DNA from: Candidatus Cryptobacteroides intestinavium
GTDB lineage: Bacteria; Bacteroidota; Bacteroidia; Bacteroidales; UBA932
DNA length: 54,031 nucleotides
Assembly (NCBI GenBank): GCA_017694845.1
Contig: JADIMI010000056.1
Span: 1 to 54,031, forward strand
Reading direction: 5' to 3'
Both the position numbers and the translations under genes were made by a program. Each line of letters starts with the position of its first letter. Positions within the stretch are counted from its first letter, which is position 1. This document shows, piece by piece, positions 42,143 to 51,319 of this stretch. The notes below the pieces were generated by a model. That model was not told the origin of the DNA. It searched no databases and saw only the letters and a program-made list of their open reading frames with translations.

Positions 42143-42219
42143 ACGAAGCACTGTCATTCTGAACGAAGTACTGTCATTCTGAACGAAGTACTGTCATTCT
42201 GAACGAAGTGAAGAATCTG
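42132..42219 (+). repeat. TGTCATTCTGA array inside the ilv operon, 20-bp period
   Basis: Three 20-bp units starting TGTCATTCTGAACGAAG are followed by a terminal unit ending GTGAAGAATCTG. The array begins in the ilvB stop region and ends 37 bp before the ilvN ATG. Confidence 0.9.
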
Positions 42220-42256
42220 ATAAATAACAAAGAAAAACAATATAAAACGAAACGTT

Positions 42257-42502
42257 ATGGCAAACGAGAAAAAATTCAAGGTTATGGCGGAGGGCCAGGG
42301 CAGACTGGATATCCTGAACCGCATTTCGATGCTTTACAGCCAGAGGCATATCATAGTTGAAAGCCTTACATTCGCCCCGCTCGGTAACGGTGAGAGCAGA
42401 TACTCTCTCTGTGCAGTGACGGACGAGAACACCATCAGGCAGGTGGTGAACCAGATGAACAGGATAATAGACCTGCACAAGGTGGACTACCGTGAGGCAT
42501 AG
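42257..42502 (+). CDS. ilvN: Acetolactate synthase, small (regulatory) subunit, short form
   Basis: It has 81 residues, a single ACT-like domain (KKFKVMAEGQGRLDILNRIS; QRHIIVESLTFAPLGNG; IRQVVNQMNRIIDLHKV). Small subunits in other phyla carry a second domain and are about twice as long; the short form also occurs in enterobacterial IlvN and is usual in Bacteroidetes as I recall. It binds IlvB and confers feedback control by valine. It lies between ilvB and ilvC. Confidence 0.9.
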   Translation: MANEKKFKVMAEGQGRLDILNRISMLYSQRHIIVESLTFAPLGNGESRYSLCAVTDENTIRQVVNQMNRIIDLHKVDYREA

Positions 42503-42575
42503 GCAGTCCCGCAGATGCTCGGAACGGTGCGTGCATAATAGAATATTACAGAAACAGATAAAATCACAGATAATT

Positions 42576-43622
42576 ATGGCAAAGATGAAAATCGGCGGAG
42601 TGGAGGAGACTGTGGTCACCCGCTCTGAATTCCCTCTTTCAAAGGCGAGGGAGGTGCTCAAGGATGAAGTTATAGCAATTCTTGGATATGGGGTGCAGGG
42701 ACCGGGACAGTCCCTCAATCTCCGTGACAACGGATTCAATGTGATTGTAGGCCAGAGGAAAGGCTCTGCAAGCTGGGACAAGGCTGTATCGGATGGCTGG
42801 GAGCCGGGAAAGACCCTCTTTGACATCGAGGAAGCGTGCGAGAAAGGAACGGTCCTCGAATATCTCCTTTCCGATGCAGGGCAGATCGCCGTGTGGCCGA
42901 CAGTGAAGAAGCATCTCACTCCTGGCAAGGCCCTCTATTTCTCCCACGGCTTCGGGATTACATACAATGACCGTACAGGTATCGTGCCTCCGGCCGATGT
43001 CGATGTGATAATGGTCGCACCTAAAGGCTCGGGGACATCTCTCCGCAGGCTGTTCCTTGAAGGGAAAGGTGTCAACTCATCGTATGCCGTGTATCAGGAT
43101 GCCACCGGACGGGCCCTTGACAGGTGTCTCGCTCTCGGAATAGGCGTAGGTTCAGGCTATCTTTTCGAGACCGACTTCAAGCGTGAGGTATATTCGGATC
43201 TTACAGGTGAAAGGGGTACATTGATGGGGGCCATCCAGGGTATCTTCGCTGCACAGTACCAGGTGCTCAGGGAGAACGGACATACTCCTTCCGAAGCGTT
43301 CAACGAGACTGTGGAGGAACTCAGCCAGAGCCTTATGCCGCTGATCTCGGAGAACGGAATGGACTGGATGTACGCAAACTGCTCCACTACGGCCCAGAGA
43401 GGGGCGCTTGACTGGTGGACCAGATTCCGCGATGCCACGCTTCCTGTATTCAAGGAACTGTACGAAAGTGTAAGGACAGGGAACGAGGCGCAGATCTCGA
43501 TCGATTCCAACAGCAAGCCGGATTACCGCCAGAAACTCAATGCCGAACTCAAGGCAATGAAAGACAGCGAACTGTGGCGGGCAGGCGAAGATGTCAGGAA
43601 ACTGAGGCCGGAAGAGAACTAG
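42576..43622 (+). CDS. ilvC: Ketol-acid reductoisomerase
   Basis: NADPH- and Mg-dependent second common step of Ile/Val synthesis, 348 residues. I start at MAKMKIGGVEETVVTR; the in-frame extension upstream overlaps the end of ilvN and has no support. The nucleotide-binding motif is GYGVQGPGQSLNLRDNG, then VGQRKGSASWDKA. The C-terminal domain has metal and substrate residues in DLTGERGTLMGAIQGIF and NCSTTAQRGALDWW. It ends the operon and a terminator follows within 25 bp. Confidence 0.95.
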   Translation: MAKMKIGGVEETVVTRSEFPLSKAREVLKDEVIAILGYGVQGPGQSLNLRDNGFNVIVGQRKGSASWDKAVSDGWEPGKTLFDIEEACEKGTVLEYLLSDAGQIAVWPTVKKHLTPGKALYFSHGFGITYNDRTGIVPPADVDVIMVAPKGSGTSLRRLFLEGKGVNSSYAVYQDATGRALDRCLALGIGVGSGYLFETDFKREVYSDLTGERGTLMGAIQGIFAAQYQVLRENGHTPSEAFNETVEELSQSLMPLISENGMDWMYANCSTTAQRGALDWWTRFRDATLPVFKELYESVRTGNEAQISIDSNSKPDYRQKLNAELKAMKDSELWRAGEDVRKLRPEEN

Positions 43623-43642
43623 TTTCTGCCGCAGGATTAAGT

Positions 43643-43684
43643 GACGGGGGACAGGACAATATCCTTCCCCCGTCTTGTGTTTTC
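43643..43684 (+). terminator. Terminator of the ilv operon
   Basis: GACGGGGGA (43643-43651) pairs with TCCCCCGTC (43666-43674), followed by TTGTGTTTT. Confidence 0.8.
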
Positions 43685-43766
43685 AGTAATAATATGATAC
43701 CCCGTTCCTGCTCCTCCATAGAAGAAAATAATGGGCTCATAATGCTGATAATTGAGAAATTATTCA

Positions 43767-43774
43767 TATCTTTG
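43767..43774 (+). promoter_or_regulatory. -7 element downstream of ilvC
   Basis: TATCTTTG matches TAnnTTTG. TTG occurs only 12 bp upstream, too close for a standard -33. It could drive the BACON-SusCD unit. Confidence 0.35.
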
Positions 43775-43890
43775 GCCTGCGTTAAATCATTGACTGATTG
43801 ATAATTGTAAGTAAAACAGCCGGTTTTTCGGAAGTTTTGCGGATTTCCGTTACGGAAAACTTGCTGTTTGTAACCATATTTATACAAATT

Positions 43891-43941
43891 ATGAAAGAAT
43901 TCAAGTTCGCGGCGATATGTGCCTGTGCTTTTTTGTTATGA
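43891..43941 (+). pseudogene. Possible remnant: first 16 codons of an exported protein
   Basis: ATG AAA GAA TTC ... encodes MKEFKFAAICACAFLL then TGA. It looks like the start of a signal peptide (charged N-terminus, hydrophobic core) that stops before any mature region. The following 150 bp have no continuing frame that I can recognise. It may be a decayed gene end or chance. Confidence 0.25.
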
Positions 43942-44111
43942 TGTGGGTGTCAGCTATGCCTGGCGTTTCCTCCGGGCTTCCGTGTCGTGGGGCCGTCATC
44001 GTGCGGGGGAGACATGTTCGGGAGGAATATGCCGCTATGTGCCTGAATATACAGGTATGAATGCAAGCCTGTCAATAATATTATGACGAATAAATCTTAA
44101 ATCGTAAAAAT

Positions 44112-46616
44112 ATGAAGAAGTTTTCTGTTTCAAAAATGCTCCTTGCGCTGTCGGCGATAGCGCTTGTGCCATCAGCCTGTCAGCAGGATGAAATGCCGGA
44201 GACTGTCGGCGGACTGCCGGAGGGTGGCGTGACTTTCCAGTGGAATGAAGTTGACAGCAGGACTGTCACGGTCGAGGCAAGCGCGGAATGGTCATTTGAA
44301 GAGATAGATGAAGATGATATCATCGATGTCGTTCGTCCTGAAGGCACAAACGAGCTTGTCATAACCCCGAAAGGGATGAACTATTCCCTCGACACTCACA
44401 GTGCGACTGTCAGGATTGTGGTCGGCAGCGGCTCGACTGCCGTGGAGTCTTCCATTTCCGTGTCTCAGGGAGCCAATACGAAGACTTATCTCACTTTCCT
44501 TGATGAAGATCTGTCAGGGGACAATCCTATCATTCAGTTCCCGTCTGCATTGGGTGGAGAGCCTGCGGTAAGGGAGATACTTATCTCCACCAACAACGTC
44601 CTCAGCGTCGATGTGTCTTCAAACCAGGATATCGACATTACCACCGGGACGGAAGGGTCTGAAGAAGCAATGACAAAGGTCCAGCTTCCGGGAGACTACG
44701 GCTGGATGTCGTACGAGATATCACAGAGGGAGACGGATGAGGGTGTCATTTCCGTGCTTACTCTCACTTCTCAGGTCAATCAGAGCCTGACTGAAACCCT
44801 TACGGTGGCCATTGATGTCGTCAGCGGCAGTGAAGATATCAACAATGAGGTGGTGACACGCAGGATAGCGCTCGTGTCATTGCCATCCACTCCGGCGATA
44901 GTGATCAATCCGTCAGATCTTGTCTTTGCCTACGATGCGGCGGAGGCCCAGACCGTCTCTGTTATCTCCAATGTGCCGTACGCGATCGATGCCAGCTGGC
45001 AGGCAGGTACAGGTACTTGGTCAGAATATCCCGAGATCGAACTTGTGGAGGAGGGAGACCTTGTGAATGTATATTCAGTGAAGGTGCCGGAATATGCACT
45101 GGCGGAAGACAGGGTGGCAAGAATCGGCTTTATGCAGTCTGATGCAGCGGTAGGTGAAGGTCTGGCGGCTCAGCTCGAAGTCAGGCAGACTGCTGCTCCT
45201 AAGGCTACTGTACGCCTTTCCGAGACTGCAATAGTTGTCGGAAATGACAGGACAAACGCTACCCTTAGCGTGGAAACAAGTATGCCGCAATTAATGACTA
45301 TCGAATGTACTGATGACGATGGCCAGAAAGCGGACTGGTTCTCCGCCGAGTATGATGCCGAACTGGGCAACACCATTGCAATCACTTTCGAGCAGCCAGG
45401 GCAGGAAGAGCGTAACGGTACCCTTACCGTAACGGTCGGAAGCGGGATGAACACTGCCACGGCATCAGTAGATATCAGACAGCTCTCTACCCAGCCGTCA
45501 GTCGCTCTCAATCCGGCGACAGTCACTCTGAACCAGGCTGGTGATCCGGTAGTAGTGGAAGTCGTCACCAACCAGGAGACATGGAGCATTGACAGACCGG
45601 GATCTTCAGACTTCACGATTGTAGAAGATCACGAGAACAATACGATTACTGTCAGCGGAACCGAGATCACTTCAGGAAGCAGGACTGCATCATATACGGT
45701 TACTGCAGGGGAGGCGACCGCTACTCTTGAAGTTTCCCAGAGCATCTCCTATAAGGTCGGGGATCCGTTTGTCGTGAACGGGAAGACCGTAGGTATAGTG
45801 TACGAAGTGGACCCGGACGGCATTCACGGAAAGGCTTTCAGTCTGACGGTCGATAATCTGAATGAAAGAGTGTTTTTTGCAGAAGCAGGCTGGCTTCCTG
45901 AAAATGATTACAGGGCACAGATTAATGAAAATGCCCGTCCTTTGAGCCTGACCGATGGCAAGGCGAATTGTGAGAGAATGAAGAATGAGCCGGACTGGGA
46001 AAACAAGTTCCAGAATCTTAAATGGGTGGAAGATCTTGGAGAATCCCAGGGTGTAGACTGGTATATTCCGGCCATAGATGAGCTGAAGTCTCTGCTTGAA
46101 TATATGAGCGGTGCTGCATTCACTGATGTCCATTATCCTCTTGAAGATGATCAAGGGAATGTATATGAGTACGACCTGGAGGCGATGGACAGGAGCAGTT
46201 CGACTACGATTGAGTCTTCCTGGAAGAGTATCCGGGAACTGTACAGCCAATATACCGGAACCGGTTCCGGATATGAGACAGAGCAGTATGTGGTGTTCGA
46301 TCCGGATGCAGACTGCAGGAATTTAGTAGGTGACCCGTATATGGAAATAGGTGACAACAGAGCATATAGATGGATATCTTCTACAGTCAGACACGTGGTC
46401 ATACATACAGTCGATCCTAATACGGGAGAGACAAATGATCTGGAAGTACAGTATCTTTGTGTAGTGGGGACATTTGATGAAATTACCCATTATCCTTATC
46501 CGACAGTGAACAGGGAGTTCCCGGCAGTCAGTGATACCGGAGATGGAACCGGTATGTATATGCAGATTGACAGGGATGCTAATTCAGGAAGCGTCCACCC
46601 GATCTGCAGATTCTAG
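44112..46616 (+). CDS. BACON-domain lipoprotein with DUF1566-like C-terminus
   Basis: It has 834 residues with lipobox LVPSAC (Cys23). It carries several Ig-like BACON modules in series, recognised by the W-x/ISVSQ-type pattern: VTVEASAEWSFEEIDEDD...SSISVSQGAN, an ATVRLSETAIVVGN module ending ASVDIRQL, and VALNPATVTLNQAG ending TLEVSQ. After about residue 560 the protein changes to a globular domain (VGIVYEVDPDGIHGKAFSLT; GVDWYIPAIDELKSLLEYM; AYRWISSTVRHV) resembling DUF1566/Fib_succ_major-type lectin-like domains. BACON proteins bind glycans or mucin or act as spacers. It lies 111 bp upstream of SusC2 on the same strand. Confidence 0.82.
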   Translation: MKKFSVSKMLLALSAIALVPSACQQDEMPETVGGLPEGGVTFQWNEVDSRTVTVEASAEWSFEEIDEDDIIDVVRPEGTNELVITPKGMNYSLDTHSATVRIVVGSGSTAVESSISVSQGANTKTYLTFLDEDLSGDNPIIQFPSALGGEPAVREILISTNNVLSVDVSSNQDIDITTGTEGSEEAMTKVQLPGDYGWMSYEISQRETDEGVISVLTLTSQVNQSLTETLTVAIDVVSGSEDINNEVVTRRIALVSLPSTPAIVINPSDLVFAYDAAEAQTVSVISNVPYAIDASWQAGTGTWSEYPEIELVEEGDLVNVYSVKVPEYALAEDRVARIGFMQSDAAVGEGLAAQLEVRQTAAPKATVRLSETAIVVGNDRTNATLSVETSMPQLMTIECTDDDGQKADWFSAEYDAELGNTIAITFEQPGQEERNGTLTVTVGSGMNTATASVDIRQLSTQPSVALNPATVTLNQAGDPVVVEVVTNQETWSIDRPGSSDFTIVEDHENNTITVSGTEITSGSRTASYTVTAGEATATLEVSQSISYKVGDPFVVNGKTVGIVYEVDPDGIHGKAFSLTVDNLNERVFFAEAGWLPENDYRAQINENARPLSLTDGKANCERMKNEPDWENKFQNLKWVEDLGESQGVDWYIPAIDELKSLLEYMSGAAFTDVHYPLEDDQGNVYEYDLEAMDRSSSTTIESSWKSIRELYSQYTGTGSGYETEQYVVFDPDADCRNLVGDPYMEIGDNRAYRWISSTVRHVVIHTVDPNTGETNDLEVQYLCVVGTFDEITHYPYPTVNREFPAVSDTGDGTGMYMQIDRDANSGSVHPICRF

Positions 46617-46636
46617 AATATTGATTTTATTCCATA

Positions 46637-46666
46637 GTGCCGGGACCAATGCCCCGGCACATTATT
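46637..46666 (+). terminator. Hairpin between the BACON gene and susC2
   Basis: GTGCCGGG-ACCAATGC-CCCGGCAC is followed by ATTATT, a weak T-run. A second, smaller CCGGG/CCCGG hairpin follows near 46685-46702. It may reduce read-through rather than stop it. Confidence 0.4.
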
Positions 46667-46727
46667 GCTGATCCATTAAGGATACCGGGACGCAGGGCCC
46701 GGTTTATAACTAAAATTATCGACACTG

Positions 46728-49700
46728 ATGGTTAAAAGATTGATTTTCACCCTTGTAGGGTGTCTGATCACTATGTCTTCCCTCTTTGCGCAGAACGGCA
46801 AGGTGGAAGTGACAGGAGTGGTCATCGATGAGGACAGTGTACCTGTGGCGGGAGCCGGAGTAGTCCTCAAAGGCACTACAATCGGTATTTCCACTGATGT
46901 GGACGGTAACTTCAGACTGGAGTTTGACGACCGCCCCGACATAGTGCTGGAATTTTCTTTCATAGGAATGAAGACACAGGAGGTCAAGGTCAGTCCACGT
47001 CACGGCAAGGCCAGACTGGAAATCGTGATGGAGATGGACCAGAATGAACTGGAGCAGGTTGTCGTGACCGGTATATTCAACCGTGACCTGGAGAGTTACA
47101 CCGGTTCGGTGGTGACTATGAAAGGTGAGGATATCAAGAAGGTATCCACTACAAATATCGCAAAGGCCATCAGTGCCATAGACCCGAGTTTCCGAGTGAT
47201 GGACAACTTCGAGATGGGATCCGACCCTAACAGGCTGCCGGATATGCGTATGCGAGGAACTTCCACCCTTCCGGGAGGGGCTGGAGCGAGCGGTGATCTG
47301 GTATCCCTCCAGGGAGAATACGACACCTATCCTAACCAGCCTCTGCTGATGTTGGACGGCTTTGAGATAGACGTGCAGACCATGGCGGACCTCGACCCTG
47401 ACAGGATTGCGTCCATTACCATCCTGAAGGATGCATCGGCAACGGCCATCTACGGATCCAAGGCTTCCAACGGAGTCATTGTCATAGAGACCCTCGCCCC
47501 GAGGCCGGGAGCTATCAACGTGACCTACAGCGGTAATGTCCGCGTGGAATTGCCTGACCTTACTTCCTATAACCTGATGAATGCGGAGGAGAAGATCGAG
47601 GCCGAGTGGAGGGCAGGACTGTATTCCCGTACAGACCTTGCTTCCCTGAGGGACTATCAGTCACGTCTGATGGAGGTCCGCAGGGGAGTCGATACCTACT
47701 GGCTTTCGCAGCCGCTCCGCACTTCCGTGCAGCATCGGCATGCCGTTACTCTCGAAGGTGGCTCGCAGGCATTGAGATATAAGCTCTACGCCGGTCTCAA
47801 CGAGACTCCCGGTGTGATGAAGGGCTCCAAGAGAAGTACCCAGACGGCATCTCTTGACCTTAGTTACAGATTCAGCAAGTTCCTCCTGAAGAACAGCGTC
47901 ACTGTCGACAACGCCGTCGGTACGGAAAGCCCGTACGGTTCGTTCAGCCAGTATGCCCGGCTTAACCCGTATCTGAGACCTTATGACGAGAACGGCAATG
48001 TCAACAAGATAATGCAGACCTGGAATATGCTCTATGCAGGGGATTCAAGCACATATGAAGTGGCGAACCCGATGTATAACGCTACCTTCCACAGTCTGGA
48101 CCGCAATACCAGTTTCACTATCCGTGAACTTTTCAAACTTGAATACCGTCCGGCTCCGGCGTGGATTCTCCAGGCGAATGTCTCCTTGAGCAAGGGAGTC
48201 AGCAAGGACGAGGTGTTCCGTCCTGCATATCATACGGCTTTCAATGATGTGACGGATCCGAGCCTTAAGGGAGATTTCTCCCGTGACCAGTCCGAGTCGT
48301 TCAACTATGCCGTGGATTTCACTGCAATGTACAACAAGGTCTTCAAGGAGAAGCATTTCGTGACGGCCAACTTCCGCTATTCGGTGGAGCAGTACAAGAA
48401 CGAGACATACGGAGCCCTTGTCACGGGATTCCCTAACGATTCGATGGACCACATCCTTTTCGGACAGCGCTATTCGGAGAACATGACGGGAAATGAGGAG
48501 ACTACGAGAAGCATAGGTGCCGTCCTGACAGCCGGTTACTCCTATATGTACCGCTATTCGTTCGATGCCAACATCAGGGTGGACGGTTCGTCCCAGTTCG
48601 GACGTGACAACCGTTTCGCACCGTTCTGGTCTGCCGGATTCAAGTGGGACGTGAAGAACGAGCCTTTCATGAAGAGCGTGGAGTGGATGGATGATCTCGT
48701 GCTTGCGACCTCATACGGTATCACGGGTACCCAGGGATTCGCCCCTTACCAGTCGCGCCAGGTGTATTCCTATTCAGATCTGATGCGTTATTATCTGTCT
48801 TCAGATGCGACCGGAATCGAACTTGTAGCCCTCGGAAACAACCAGTTGAAATGGCAGCAGACCGCTACCTGGAATACGAGACTGGAACTGTCCCTCCTGA
48901 AAGGTCGGATTACCGCCAGGGCCGAGTACTACATCAAGAACACGCAGAATTCCCTTACCCAGGTGACCCTCGCCCCGTCTCTCGGATTCAGTTCCTATCC
49001 GTCAAACATGGGGACCCTCCAGAACCAGGGTGTCGAGCTCAATCTCGCCTTCATTCCGTACAGGAACGAGGCCAAGGAGGCATACTGGGTGATTTCCCTC
49101 AACGGATCCCACAACACCAACAAGCTGCTCAGGATTTCCGAAGCCCTTGCCAAGATGAACGAGACGAATGCCAATACAGAATCCGTAACCCCTCTGCCAC
49201 GATATGTGGAAGGTATGTCCACGACGGCAATATGGGCGGTACGCTCCCTCGGAATCGATCCGGCCACCGGAGATGAAATCCTTCTGAAAAGGGACGGGAC
49301 CGTTACCAGCGAATATGATGTGGTGGATGCCGTCGTGTGCGGTGATTCCGAGCCGAAGTGGCAGGGAAACATCAATACTTCGTTCAATTACATGGGATTC
49401 GGAATCAACCTGGGTTTCATGTACCGCTTCGGAGGCCAGATGTATAACTCCACCCTTGTGAGCAAGGTGGAGAATGCCGACCTGAGGTACAATGCCGACA
49501 GAAGGGTCCTTTATGAAAGATGGACCCAGCCGGGAGATGTGGCCCAGTACAAGAGGCTGACAAATTCCGCAGACGGGTCGAATACCCAGCAGACTTCCCG
49601 TTTCGTGATGAACGAAAACCTTTTCCAGTTCAGTTCACTGTCGATTTCCTACAGGATGGAGAAGAATGCATATCCATTCCTTCAGAAACTCCATATCTCG

Positions 49701-49820
49701 TCTATGAAATGGTCGTTCAATATGGAGGATATCTTCTATCTCTCCTCCATAAAGAGGGAGAGAGGTACGGATTATCCGTTCTCACGGCAGTTTGCCCTTT
49801 CGCTCAATCTTGTGTTCTAA
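46728..49820 (+). CDS. SusC/RagA-family TonB-linked transporter (second locus)
   Basis: It has 1030 residues. A signal peptide ends MSSLFAQNG, then the carboxypeptidase-like domain (VEVTGVVIDEDSVPVAGAGV), plug (NIAKAISAIDPSFRVMDN; PLLMLDGFEIDVQTM; ATAIYGSKASNGVIVIETL) and barrel ending FALSLNLVF. The plug segment GSDPNRLPDMRMRGTSTLPG differs from glycan SusC plugs and resembles the subgroup paired with DUF4843 and PKD-like lipoproteins. Cargo unknown. susD2 starts 17 bp later. Confidence 0.94.
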   Translation: MVKRLIFTLVGCLITMSSLFAQNGKVEVTGVVIDEDSVPVAGAGVVLKGTTIGISTDVDGNFRLEFDDRPDIVLEFSFIGMKTQEVKVSPRHGKARLEIVMEMDQNELEQVVVTGIFNRDLESYTGSVVTMKGEDIKKVSTTNIAKAISAIDPSFRVMDNFEMGSDPNRLPDMRMRGTSTLPGGAGASGDLVSLQGEYDTYPNQPLLMLDGFEIDVQTMADLDPDRIASITILKDASATAIYGSKASNGVIVIETLAPRPGAINVTYSGNVRVELPDLTSYNLMNAEEKIEAEWRAGLYSRTDLASLRDYQSRLMEVRRGVDTYWLSQPLRTSVQHRHAVTLEGGSQALRYKLYAGLNETPGVMKGSKRSTQTASLDLSYRFSKFLLKNSVTVDNAVGTESPYGSFSQYARLNPYLRPYDENGNVNKIMQTWNMLYAGDSSTYEVANPMYNATFHSLDRNTSFTIRELFKLEYRPAPAWILQANVSLSKGVSKDEVFRPAYHTAFNDVTDPSLKGDFSRDQSESFNYAVDFTAMYNKVFKEKHFVTANFRYSVEQYKNETYGALVTGFPNDSMDHILFGQRYSENMTGNEETTRSIGAVLTAGYSYMYRYSFDANIRVDGSSQFGRDNRFAPFWSAGFKWDVKNEPFMKSVEWMDDLVLATSYGITGTQGFAPYQSRQVYSYSDLMRYYLSSDATGIELVALGNNQLKWQQTATWNTRLELSLLKGRITARAEYYIKNTQNSLTQVTLAPSLGFSSYPSNMGTLQNQGVELNLAFIPYRNEAKEAYWVISLNGSHNTNKLLRISEALAKMNETNANTESVTPLPRYVEGMSTTAIWAVRSLGIDPATGDEILLKRDGTVTSEYDVVDAVVCGDSEPKWQGNINTSFNYMGFGINLGFMYRFGGQMYNSTLVSKVENADLRYNADRRVLYERWTQPGDVAQYKRLTNSADGSNTQQTSRFVMNENLFQFSSLSISYRMEKNAYPFLQKLHISSMKWSFNMEDIFYLSSIKRERGTDYPFSRQFALSLNLVF

Positions 49821-49823
49821 TGT

Positions 49824-49830
49824 AAGGAGG
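49824..49830 (+). promoter_or_regulatory. Shine-Dalgarno sequence AAGGAGG before susD2
   Basis: A perfect anti-16S complement, unusual among the genes here. It lies 7 bases before ATG 49838 but only 1 base before ATG 49832, and so decides for the later start. Confidence 0.6.
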
Positions 49831-49837
49831 TATGATT

Positions 49838-51316
49838 ATGAGAAAGATATTTACAGCGATATTGATTCTGCCGTTCCTGGTTTCCTGCGGAGAATGGCTT
49901 GATGTCCAGCCAAAGACTTCCGTCGAGGAAGAGGATCTCTTCTCTTCGGAATACGGTTTCAAGGATGCCCTTACGGGATTCTATCTCAAGATGGGCAAGA
50001 CCGAGCTCTATGGTCAGACCATGACCTATTACTATCTTGATATGCTTGCGGGAAGATACAATAACGACCCGGATGGGATCATTGACTCGTCTCCGTCCAC
50101 GATCTATGCATACGATGGAAATTACCAGAGCACTGTCATAAGCATCTATTCTTCCCTGTACAATGTGATTGCGAATATCAACAATTTCCTGAAGTTCGTC
50201 GATCAGAACAGGTCCGTGATACATACCGAGAACTATTACGAGACGATGAAAGGGGAGGCTCTCGGCCTGAGGGCATTCCTGCATTTTGACCTTCTCAGGC
50301 TTTTCGGGCCGATATACAAGGATAATCCTGACGGTGCGGCGATTCCCTACAGGACTAAGTTCGACAATGTGGCGACTCCGATCCTTCCGGCATCCGAAGT
50401 GATGGATCTGATAATCGAGGATCTGCTTGCTGCGGAAGAACTTCTTGACGCCCATGACAGCGAGATATTCAACTATGACGATTCTGCGGATCCGTTCGCC
50501 GAGATGAGGCAGATGAGGATGAATGTCTGGGCTGTCCGTGCAATGCTTGCCAGGGTATATTGCTACAAGGGGGACGAGCAGAGCAAGGCTCTGGCACTGC
50601 AGTATGCCACAAGCGTGATCGAGAGCGGATATTTTTCTCTTGCAGGTACGGATGCATACGCCGCTACTCCAATCACTCCGACCGAGCAGATTTTCGCCCT
50701 GTACATCGATGACTATTATCAGATCATCGATCCTGTGTTCACGAATGTAAGTTATTCCAATTCGCTGGCAGCCTACCAGACAAACGTGTCGATGTGGTAT
50801 GAGGTGGCATCCGATGCCCGCTACCGGAACTTCTCCGCTCCGCAGGGTACGGCAGTAGGACAGCCGCTGCTCAAGTGCAACAAGTATATTTTCACCGGCT
50901 CCGCGTACACGGAAGGAAGGGGCAGCTATAACGGGTTGAATTCCCAGCCTCTGATAAGGCTCCCGGAAATGTACTATATAGCGGCGGAGTGTACTCCGGA
51001 CCCGGATACGGCCGCCGGTTATCTCGACGAGGTGATAGCGCAGCGTTCGGGTAGATACAATGCGACTTTCACCACCGGTTTTGACCAGACTGATTCCAGG
51101 ATGATCTACGGTGTCAGCACCGGCCAGACGGTACGTGTCAATGAACTGATGAAAGAGTATATCAAGGAGTTCTACGGTGAAGGCCAGCTGTTCTTCTTCT
51201 ACAAGAGGTTCGGCTTTACCGCTTTCCCTAATTGCCCTGCCGGTGACACTATGCCGCTGGACAATTACCAGATGCCGCTTCCTGATGACGAATATACTTA
51301 CGGAAACCATAATTAG
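49838..51316 (+). CDS. SusD/RagB-family lipoprotein (second locus)
   Basis: It has 492 residues starting MRKIFTAILILPFLVSC, chosen from the Shine-Dalgarno spacing; Cys17 is the lipid site. SusD landmarks: WLDVQPKTSVEEEDLFSSEYG, YETMKGEALGLRAFLHFDLLRLFGP, RQMRMNVWAVRAMLARVYCYKG, IRLPEMYYIAAECT and VNELMKEYIKEFYGEGQLFFFYKRFG. It is shorter than the pectin-locus SusD, which fits the compact subgroup found with DUF4843 proteins. The DUF4843 gene starts 3 bp after its stop. Confidence 0.93.
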   Translation: MRKIFTAILILPFLVSCGEWLDVQPKTSVEEEDLFSSEYGFKDALTGFYLKMGKTELYGQTMTYYYLDMLAGRYNNDPDGIIDSSPSTIYAYDGNYQSTVISIYSSLYNVIANINNFLKFVDQNRSVIHTENYYETMKGEALGLRAFLHFDLLRLFGPIYKDNPDGAAIPYRTKFDNVATPILPASEVMDLIIEDLLAAEELLDAHDSEIFNYDDSADPFAEMRQMRMNVWAVRAMLARVYCYKGDEQSKALALQYATSVIESGYFSLAGTDAYAATPITPTEQIFALYIDDYYQIIDPVFTNVSYSNSLAAYQTNVSMWYEVASDARYRNFSAPQGTAVGQPLLKCNKYIFTGSAYTEGRGSYNGLNSQPLIRLPEMYYIAAECTPDPDTAAGYLDEVIAQRSGRYNATFTTGFDQTDSRMIYGVSTGQTVRVNELMKEYIKEFYGEGQLFFFYKRFGFTAFPNCPAGDTMPLDNYQMPLPDDEYTYGNHN

Positions 51317-51319
51317 AAG

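Larger units (their letters stand above)
43623..44111. other. 489-bp gap between ilvC and the BACON gene
   Basis: It contains the ilv terminator, a -7 element (43767-43774), a hairpin with TTTCCGTTACGGAAA (about 43852-43857 centre) and a 16-codon open frame that looks like a cut-off signal peptide. No complete gene. Confidence 0.7.
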
